NCBI GenBank assembly: GCA_038030265.1
Contig: CM075942.1
Span: 42,436,751 to 42,500,750 of the forward strand
DNA length: 64,000 nt
Direction: 5' to 3'
DNA from: Corythucha ciliata
Lineage: Eukaryota > Arthropoda > Insecta > Hemiptera > Tingidae
Part shown: piece by piece, positions 57,259 through 64,000 of the stretch
How positions within the stretch are numbered: the first letter of the stretch is position 1
Layout of the letters: every line of letters starts with the position of its first letter
Made by a program: the position numbers and the translations under genes
The notes under the pieces: generated by a model
What the model saw: the letters and a program-made list of their open reading frames with translations, nothing else
Told to the model about the DNA's origin: nothing
Databases searched by the model: none

Positions 57259-57445
57259 ATGAAGTTAACGGTAAAAATTATTTTTTTTCTGTCCCTCGTG
57301 GAATGCTTTGCGTTAAAGTTTGTTTTTGTCGTCCAAGAATCTAGTCAATACGTTATTGGCCTTTGTGGTTCTCTCTTACATTTCCTGGACGGTGAGCAGT
57401 CAAGACTGGAATGTGAAATCAGTAGATCGAAGCATCCACCAGCAG
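57259..57445 (+). CDS. Candidate first coding exon of a secreted protein
   Basis: ATG at 57,259 opens a strong signal peptide (MKLTVKIIFFLSLVECFA), followed by about 44 residues with cysteines in LCGSL and LECEI. Open reading continues to a good splice donor (CAG then GTGAAT) at 57,445/57,446. Beyond it, the frame runs into proline- and glycine-rich low-complexity sequence and stops, which suggests intron. No downstream exon was found in the remaining window, where repeats dominate. Family unknown. It lies divergently to the minus-strand secreted ORF at 56,725-56,399, so the two may be members of a local cluster; they share no obvious sequence. Confidence 0.35.
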
Positions 57446-58109
57446 GTGAATTCTATTTTCTACAATTAAGTTGTCCTGTGTCGAGAGTTCCGCAATATTC
57501 GCCCATCCCGTTACTCCTTGTTCTCGGTGGTGATGGGGGAGGGGGGTAATTTCCTAATAATAATTTTTTTCGTATTTGGTCGATAGCAACTGGTAGAGCT
57601 CTTCATACTTATTTTTTGTGGATTGTGGTGACGTATTGCCGAGGGTTGCTCATGCATCGTATTCGAAATTAGCGATGGAGAAATTATTAGTTTTGGAAAC
57701 TAAAATCCACATTTATTTTAGAAAAGTAGAGAGAGAATCATTTTCTTAAGTCAAAACCGGGGAGTCCCCAACAGAAGGCGCGGTACCAGAGCGGACGACC
57801 ATAGTCAGGGGCGTATGTACGGGGGGAAGGGATATGGGGGATAGATCCCCCTCCCCCGAGCTACAATTCGGAACGAAGAGGCACTAGTAGGAACGCTCTA
57901 AAGGGGCTGTCAGAGCCGCATAGTATAATCTCCAAAAATGAGCATTTCAGTTGAAGTTAGGTTTATCAGATTTTCTCGACTCCAAGCATAGCCCGACAAG
58001 GTCCGCGTGCGGCTGCTTCCTTGATCTTACAGACCCCGCCCACGATACGCGGATTCATCCCTGTCTATATTTTGGTCATTTTTCCTCCAAAATCGCCCAT
58101 AACTGACAG
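57446..58109. other. No clear feature; possible element end
   Basis: CAGGGGCGTATGTACGGGGG at about 57,816 resembles common CAGGGGCG-type transposon ends, but no partner end or duplication was seen. Confidence 0.3.
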
Positions 58110-59140
58110 TGAGAGATATTTAGGGTCATATTCTCTGAGTATTTTGATTTGAGCCGAAATTATGAGTCCCGTGGAGAATGCTTAATTGTCCAAAATGCAC
58201 GCGGTTTCCTCCTCAACATCATTGAGTGACCACCATTGTCCCTTGAATTGGTTAAAAATGAGCGTTTTGCATTTATTTGTACTCGTATCATCGATTTTGT
58301 CGATCTGCATCCGGGAGGACTTCATGGGACTAGCGGACTAGCCTCTTCTCATACTCATTCCATAATAGGGAAGGATTTATCGAAAAGAAAATTCTGGAAT
58401 GTCTGAATGAATTATAGGGATTAATAGTAATATTGTTCTCGGGCGAGGCTATGATGGGGCCAGCAAGATGTCCGATAGATTCAAGAGTGTGCAGGGTGGG
58501 TGGAATGATGGCTAAAATGTTAAAGTACCCCCCTCCCCACTAACGAGATTTCAATCTGAACAAATTCCTACCTAGGCTACTGGCCAAAGTTACTTTACAG
58601 GGGAGAATTCAGCCTACCTTGCGACTCTACCCTACCAGCCACACCACAACACAATTTCTGTACCATAGTTAAGAGACTCCCGAGTCTTGACAGGCATTAG
58701 CAAAGCAGGGGGAAAAGTTTATGTCCTTAAGCGTAAATCCGTTGGTGACAATTTCAACACCGTTAATCGTTCACGAGGTATCGACCCAGAGAATTAAAGG
58801 AAGTTAATTCGTAAATCCTCTAGGCACGCGTAGCTCGGTAGCTCTAGCTAATGACTCGATTCCACTAGGCGAGTTTACTTGCCAAGGTTAACTCACCCAG
58901 CGAAATTAGTTTAGGAAGCAAGTAGTTTTGGTAGGAAAAACTCCAGGACTAAGTTTGATGACAGATTTTAATGTTTTCAGGTGTGCTGAATAGGAATTTC
59001 AACTTTGCCCAACGATACAACCCCGGCAACATGCCGAAATTTGATTGCCTTTTAAAATTCCGTGTTATTTTCGGTTTTTTCGCCACGCTATCGCGAGAAA
59101 TAATTGTTTTAAATTTTTTGTTCCCCACACTCCTCATGTT
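58110..59140 (+). repeat. Decayed relative of the element D arm
   Basis: Blocks match the D left arm in order: GAGTCCCGTGGAGAATGCTTA, TGGTTAAAAATGAGCG, ATCGATTTTGTCGA, GGACTAGCCTCT, then CTCCAGGACTAAGTTTGATG, AGGTGTGCTGAATAGGAATT and CCCGGCAACATG. Divergence is much higher than between the two arms at 33.8 and 39.2 kb, and about 400 bp of other sequence separates the blocks. Confidence 0.65.
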
Positions 59141-59819
59141 TTGAGTTGTCCTGAATCTGAATTTAAACCACCCGAGCCCCTAAAAGAGACGCTACAGCCT
59201 AAAAATAGGAAAAACTACAAAAACCTGATCCAATTTCTGTTGTTTTTTCTACGCGATATGCAATCAAAGCCGAGACTGAAATATAACACATTAGTTTCCC
59301 ACGTTTTTAGGTAATCGGAACCCGGATATCAAATTTCCGGCCCTCTGCGCTAAACATCGTATCAAAAAATATTAAAGGATACACAACAACCTCAAATTTC
59401 AGCACTTTTTAACGTGTTTTTCACTTTTTTGCTATTTTTGTCAAGTTTCCGTTTTGTAAGAAGTGCTGAATTCGAATGACGTTTTCAAGACCGTATCAGA
59501 ATGACATAATAATGTCAAAAAATATCAAGAACCTCCTCGAAAAATTTAAACTTTTTCATTATACGTCGTCATTTCATCTGTTTTTTTTTACTGTTTCTTC
59601 CTGTGTTTCTGGTGTGCTGAATCCGAATTCATTATAACAACTCTTGAAAACCCCTAATTTACACCATTGTACCATGCAACCGCTGCTGTACATGAAGATG
59701 TAAAAGATGTGATATTGAATATAGTCAGTCCTTAATATAGTCAGGGGTGTGATTTTACATCAGGGGCAGTTATGTGTCTTAACCCTCAACTCGATAGGTG
59801 AGTACCCCATACTCACCTT
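59141..59819. other. No recognisable feature
   Basis: Non-coding; the start may continue the repeat before it. Confidence 0.35.
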
Positions 59820-59901
59820 TCAAGTCCCAAATTTTGCGGATTTTGAAACTCACAGAACCTAACTCCAACCTCGCCCCCCCCCCCGTTTTCCTGGATTGAC
59901 T

Positions 59902-60214
59902 TTTTTTTTTTTTTTTTTTTTTTGAGGGTACGGACTCGGATCTACCGAGCCCGCTGGCGCCTAAGCTCTTGTGGCCCTTACGCTATACCCTGTGACTCCA
60001 TCAGCTGTGCACTTCACACCCGTACTACGCGGGCGTTTCGGTCGATGCGCGGTTTGTCATACGCACACCGCCGTGAACGCCCACACGAAGCCGAGTGAGC
60101 CGTGTCACAGCTCGCCGCAGCCTTATAGTGTAATGGGCAATAGCTGGATTCGAACCCAGGCCCGCTGGGTTACGAAGCGAGCATTGTATCCATTACACCA
60201 TCGAGGCGCGCTTG
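59902..60214 (-). mobile_element. tRNA-derived SINE (SINE1), copy c
   Basis: Reverse orientation, nearly identical to copy b. The T22 tract at the left is the A-tail; the B box reads GGATTCGAACC. CTGGATTGACT at 59,891-59,901 and 60,215-60,225 is an exact 11-bp duplication. The ORF through it is the same by-product seen in copy b. Confidence 0.92.
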
Positions 60215-60602
60215 CTGGATTGACTACCCAGAAAGTCAATTTTTACAGGGTTAGCCCTGATAAGCCGGGTCTCCTCCATAACTCGATTTTAACAGGCCGA
60301 AGGTGAGCGCTAGGGGCAGGGATCTTATGGTAGCGCAAAGTCCTCTCGAAGAACAATCCAGCGTTTCTGCAAGCGTTACTGAATCACTCCCACACACAGT
60401 TATGCCTTAATTTCACTCAAAAATCCGAAATTCACCGAATAATCCAGAACATAACACCGACATACCTTAAGCGAGACAAATAGGCTAACAGCCTGATTCA
60501 AAACCAATCTTGATGCGCGTTTGGCACTTTCAAAAACAAAATGTCGTAATTTTGACATTTTGACGCAGATTTTCGTTCTTTCAAAACTAAATTGGGAGGA
60601 TT

Positions 60603-60903
60603 AGCACGCTTCGATGGTGTAACGGATACAATGCTCACTTCGCAACCCGCAGCGGGCATGGGTTCGAATCCCGCCATTGCCCATTACACTAGAAGGCTGC
60701 GGCGAGCTGTGACACGGCACACTCAGCTTCGTGTGGACGTTCCCGGCGGTGTGCGTTCAACAAACCGCGCACCTACCGAAACGCCCGCGTAGTATCGGTG
60801 TGAAGTGCAGTTAGATAGATGGGTATGACGTAGGAGCCCAATTGTGGCCTTGGCGTCGCCGGACTTGGCTTGGCCGGGAAAGGTACTCCCGGGGGGGGGG
60901 GAA
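60603..60903 (+). mobile_element. tRNA-derived SINE (SINE1), copy d
   Basis: A box TGGTGTAACGGA and B box GGTTCGAATCC, then the full body, ending in a G-run and AA in place of a long A-tail. GGAGGATT at 60,595-60,602 and 60,904-60,911 is a likely 8-bp duplication. More diverged than copies b and c. Confidence 0.88.
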
Positions 60904-61320
60904 GGAGGATTCGTCTTGTTTCGAGGGTTTTGCTTATTCAAAAGAAAATTCCGTTTCACTTTCGATCAGCTGTTTCAAAGGAACATTGACAGTCAAATGA
61001 GGATTTCCGTTATTTAGTACCCCAATTCCACTGTTTTTCACGCTTTCAAACGATTTTGCGGTAACAGTTGATTATTATAATTTGACTCTCAAAACCTAAA
61101 TTCTTGGATTTGGCTTCCTCAAAACCCAAATTTCATCATTTTGGGTCTTACAAATTTCAATTTTTGCGTATTTTCACTCACGGATTGGGCTCATATTTCA
61201 ACCCAAATTTCACATAAATGTGCTGGCTGTTTCACTAGCCAAATGTCGTGCTGGGTTTAGTTCTTTCTGAAATCCACAGTTGCAAAGTTTTGGCCAATTC
61301 GAAAAACTAAATATTACTTA

Positions 61321-61837
61321 ATTAAATTTATTAAGATAGTAATGAGGAAGTTTCATGGTTCAGAACTTATTCATAAATCTATTTTTTAAGGTTTATTTAT
61401 GCTAAAATAGAGCATAAATCGTGATCCGTTCGTAAAATAATCCAACAGTTAATAAATACGCGATTTTTGAAGTTTTAGGTCATTTCAAACACGCCAGCTA
61501 GCATGTTTGTGTCATATGCGCCTTCCGAAAAAAATACATCTGTAATGTAGCTGTCGGAGAGCGGTTTGTTGTGTTTCTTTGTCTTATTTTCTACTAGAGC
61601 TTTCCAATAATAAAATAATGGAGGATAAACAGATGAGTTATTTAGAGGCATGAAAAGGACAGAGAATACAAGGGATATTACGTTGCGGAAAATGTTCGTT
61701 TTGGAGTGATTTCAAATATGCCAAATTTTGTTAAGAAATAAAAAATATTTCTGAAGGGTTTAACATTTTTATTTATTTATTTACGTGGAAGGATTGATAT
61801 GTCTCATCGAAAAAAAAAATTGGAAAATGTGAAACTT
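61321..61837. other. No recognisable feature
   Basis: A/T-rich non-coding sequence. Confidence 0.35.
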
Positions 61838-61998
61838 CCTCATTACCCGATACATGAGAGTAGAGTGATCCAATACAGATTTTCAGTTTCAAGAAAAAAA
61901 TGTCACCCCGGTTGAGGTTCGAACCCGCAAACTCCACATTACTAGTCTGGCATGGCGTCTTCACCAATTAGGCTACCAGGGAGTGGTATCTGAGTGAA
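61838..61998 (-). mobile_element. tRNA-Thr-like SINE (SINE2), copy a
   Basis: The minus strand carries a tRNA-like head (about 61,982-61,903): D-arm GCCTAATTGGTGAAGACGCC, anticodon loop CTAGTAA (anticodon AGT, Thr) and B box GGTTCGAACCT. The T stem is partly unpaired. A body follows (ACATTTTTTTCTTGAAACTG ... CTCTCATGTATCGGGTAAT) and is shared with copy b in the opposite orientation. Confidence 0.7.
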
Positions 61999-62065
61999 AT
62001 ATCAACTTCTTTGGGTGTACTTGAGGTGCCGCTTGAGTTTCCAGAAAGAATGCCTACGTGGGATG

Positions 62066-62222
62066 TTCTCACTCAGGTATCACTCCCTGGCAGCCTAATT
62101 GGTAAAGGCCCCAGGGTAGTAATCTGGGGTCTGCGGGTTCGAAACCCGCCCGGGATAACATTTTTTTCTGGAAAGTCAAAATCAGAAGTGGATCGGTCCA
62201 CTCTCATGTCTCGGGTAATTAA
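62066..62222 (+). mobile_element. tRNA-Thr-like SINE (SINE2), copy b
   Basis: The head at 62,084-62,157 folds as a full cloverleaf: D stem GCCT/AGGC, anticodon stem CCAGG/TCTGG with loop GTAGTAA (anticodon AGT at 62,118-62,120, Thr) and a perfect T arm GCGGG-TTCGAAA-CCCGC. The two outermost acceptor pairs are mismatched, so a working tRNA is unlikely. A T-rich body follows, as in copy a, ending CTCTCATGTCTCGGGTAATT. Confidence 0.7.
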
Positions 62223-62660
62223 TATCTTAATAAATATAATTAATATTTAGATTTATTCCGGATAACATCCTAAAAAATGATCCTTAGATCGAAATACTAG
62301 CATCGAAAAAATAAATTTCTTGATTTCGGCTGTTTCAACCCCAATTTTACCGAGGATTTTCGCTCTTTCATAACCAATATCCATAGTTTCCTCCTTCAAA
62401 CTCCAATTTCACAAATGTTTACTATTTCAACCTTCTAAAGCCGCGTATTGTCATTGTTTCAAAAACGCAAATTCCGTGGTCTTAGCTCTTTCTAGAGTAA
62501 GTTTTGTTGGCTTGAAATACAAATGTGGCTCCTTCAAAAAGCATATTCACGGATTTGACTCATCCAAAAACCATAATTTCATCGAAATGGCTCTTTCAAA
62601 CCTCAGTTTCGTGGATTTTTGTTCTTTCAAAACCTAATTTTGCTCCTTCAAATCCCTTCG

Positions 62661-64000
62661 ATCACCCGGATCCTGATGCTCCTATCTAAAACGCCAGATT
62701 GGTATGGAGGGCAGATCTTTTGAATGTCTGTGCTATAGGCAACGCAGAAGGTCTGCTACTGACGGTGTGACGGTCCACTTATCGGATTCGTACCCAAAAG
62801 GTTCTAAATTAGAATGGATAAAAGGTTCAGAACTCCTGTTCGAGAATAGTTGGACGGGGTGGGTTGAATAGCCAGCACCCCGGGTTCTGGCTCTCTTTGT
62901 TACGCCACTGAAGCCGTTACGTTGTTATCATAGACGAGCGCGTCACCCGGGTCGAGTAAGCAACAATTTCAACATCAAACCAATCAACGATTAGTCGTTG
63001 TTGACTTGTTATTAGGCATCCTACGTTGGTGTCCTACTTCCAGTCACAAGCGTCCTACTTTTTCGTCTCAGGAGCCCCGGAAACCACTTTTACATCTGAT
63101 CACCCTAACTATGACGGTATTGAGCAAAGAAACATAAAATACTGAATTCAAACTGACTAGTTAACTCCTGGAAAGCGGGAATTTGGTCATGTAGTCTGAA
63201 ATTTTGACCCCCCGAGTTGAGACTCACTTCACTAGTTTCGAAGCAGTCACAGATTTGTTCGAGAATCTGGCAAATTGATTCAAGAAATTATTAATCAACC
63301 CCCACAAATTTGATGCTTCGCCTTAAGAAAATAAGGTGGTCCTCCCTCTCAAAAATACCAAGTGTGGGCCAACACCAACTGTTTCCAAGTGTGACTTTCC
63401 GGCCTGAAAATTTGTAACTTCGTTCCTAAAATCAATACGTTTGAAGCCTGGACTTCTACGTAAAGAATAAAATTGGCCTCTACGCTTGAAAATACCGCAA
63501 AATTGCCTTGTCTTTCACGTACCCTAGTATTATTTCTAATCAATGTCACACAATTTTGCCACGCGAACCCCAATAATTTTTTTTGCCATACTGGAAATTC
63601 TTGACCTTTATTTACTTTTAAGTAAAAGAGCACCAAAACACCTCAGCTATTGGATAAACGAGATATTGTTTCCAAACGTCATGTCGATTTATTTTATAAC
63701 AAGCCCATCGTTGGAAATCCCAAAAACATTCGGGTTTTGTCGGGTCAAAATTAGCGGTAACTTTCAAAACTATTACCATGTACCTAAGAATAGAACTTTT
63801 TTGTTTTGTTGGTTTTTTCCAGACTGCTGAACTCCCACCAGGAGCCAGGATTAAAAGGCGAAAAATAAAGAGGCCGTCAGAATTTTTAAATCCCGTTCAT
63901 AGGGATCAGGCGTCACAAAAAGACTCTCGATGTAAACCATTCGATGCGCGATGCCTTAATAAGTTTCTCCCAGATATGCCTTTTTTGTTAATCACTTCTT
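62661..64000. other. No recognisable feature
   Basis: Mixed-composition non-coding sequence. GTTACGCCACTG at about 62,900 resembles a common transposon right end, without a partner. The ORFs near 63,349-63,830 overlap on opposite strands and lack motifs. Confidence 0.4.

Larger units (their letters stand above)
59820..62660 (+). repeat. Degenerate minisatellite, family F2, split by SINEs
   Basis: F2-like units (CAATTTCGTGG, GGATTTGGCTC, TTTCAAAAACC) occur at 59,820-59,890, 60,215-60,600, 60,904-61,320 and 62,280-62,660. The gaps are SINE1 copies and an A/T-rich segment with SINE2 copies. Confidence 0.6.

Noticed and set aside
62084..62157. Functional tRNA-Thr(AGT) gene
   Set aside because: Cloverleaf and boxes are good, but the outer acceptor pairs are mismatched and the unit shares a non-tRNA body with an inverted neighbour, so a SINE head is more likely.

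Overview
This is eukaryotic, almost certainly insect, non-coding DNA packed with transposable elements. The evidence is a jockey-type LINE, a Tc1/mariner-type transposon with an AATAAA signal, two tRNA-derived SINE families with Pol III boxes, many TIR/MITE and fold-back elements, long A/T tracts, and no dense or operonic coding. A hemipteran such as a whitefly, aphid or planthopper is my guess from the transposase and LINE style; this is inference only. There are no bacterial genes, operons, CRISPR arrays or phage genes.

Layout. 1-6.7 kb: fold-back elements with CAGGGTG-type ends, small MITEs and degenerate ~30-bp minisatellites (families called F1 and F2 here). 6.7-13.8 kb: mostly featureless A/T-rich DNA. 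13.8-15.3 kb: a 1.08-kb hAT-like element with a clear 8-bp target duplication, carrying a third minisatellite (F3), then a small MITE. 16.6-18.0 and 21.0-22.3 kb: more F1/F2 minisatellite, the first with a SINE in it. 22.3-26.7 kb: nothing recognisable.

27-39.6 kb is a deep nest of elements. Family A copies (26,959 and 29,019) are present; the second holds a complete mariner-like element (29,630-32,078; one frameshift; catalytic spacing D-41-D) and a near-perfect 1.3-kb fold-back (32,109-33,405). This copy of A sits in family B. B also carries a TTAA-flanked fold-back (family C), itself hit by a hAT-like element with GAGACC subterminal repeats. The two halves of that C+hAT insertion lie in circularly permuted order at 28.37 and 36.07 kb. 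Element D (33,756-39,590; inverted arms of about 735 bp) overlaps this and holds a broken non-LTR reverse transcriptase.

40-50.5 kb: more C copies, a third A copy, and a jockey-type LINE (44.5-48.7 kb) broken by stops, frameshifts and a SINE that left an exact 10-bp duplication. 50.5-57.5 kb: mainly plain sequence, an element with CTGCAAATAGCG subterminal repeats, and the best host-gene candidates: a 108-codon secreted-protein ORF (56,725-56,399, minus) facing away from a signal-peptide exon (57,259-57,445, plus). 58-62.7 kb: an old relative of the D arm and a long F2 tract holding two SINE1 copies and an inverted pair of tRNA-Thr-like SINE2 copies.

The coding parts of the mobile elements I can read are broken. 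No multi-gene system is visible. The most unusual things are the permuted hAT-in-C geometry, the minisatellite superfamily and the layered fold-back elements. All boundaries were read by eye, so edges may be off by a few to tens of bases, and element superfamily names rest on termini and target duplications rather than database matches.
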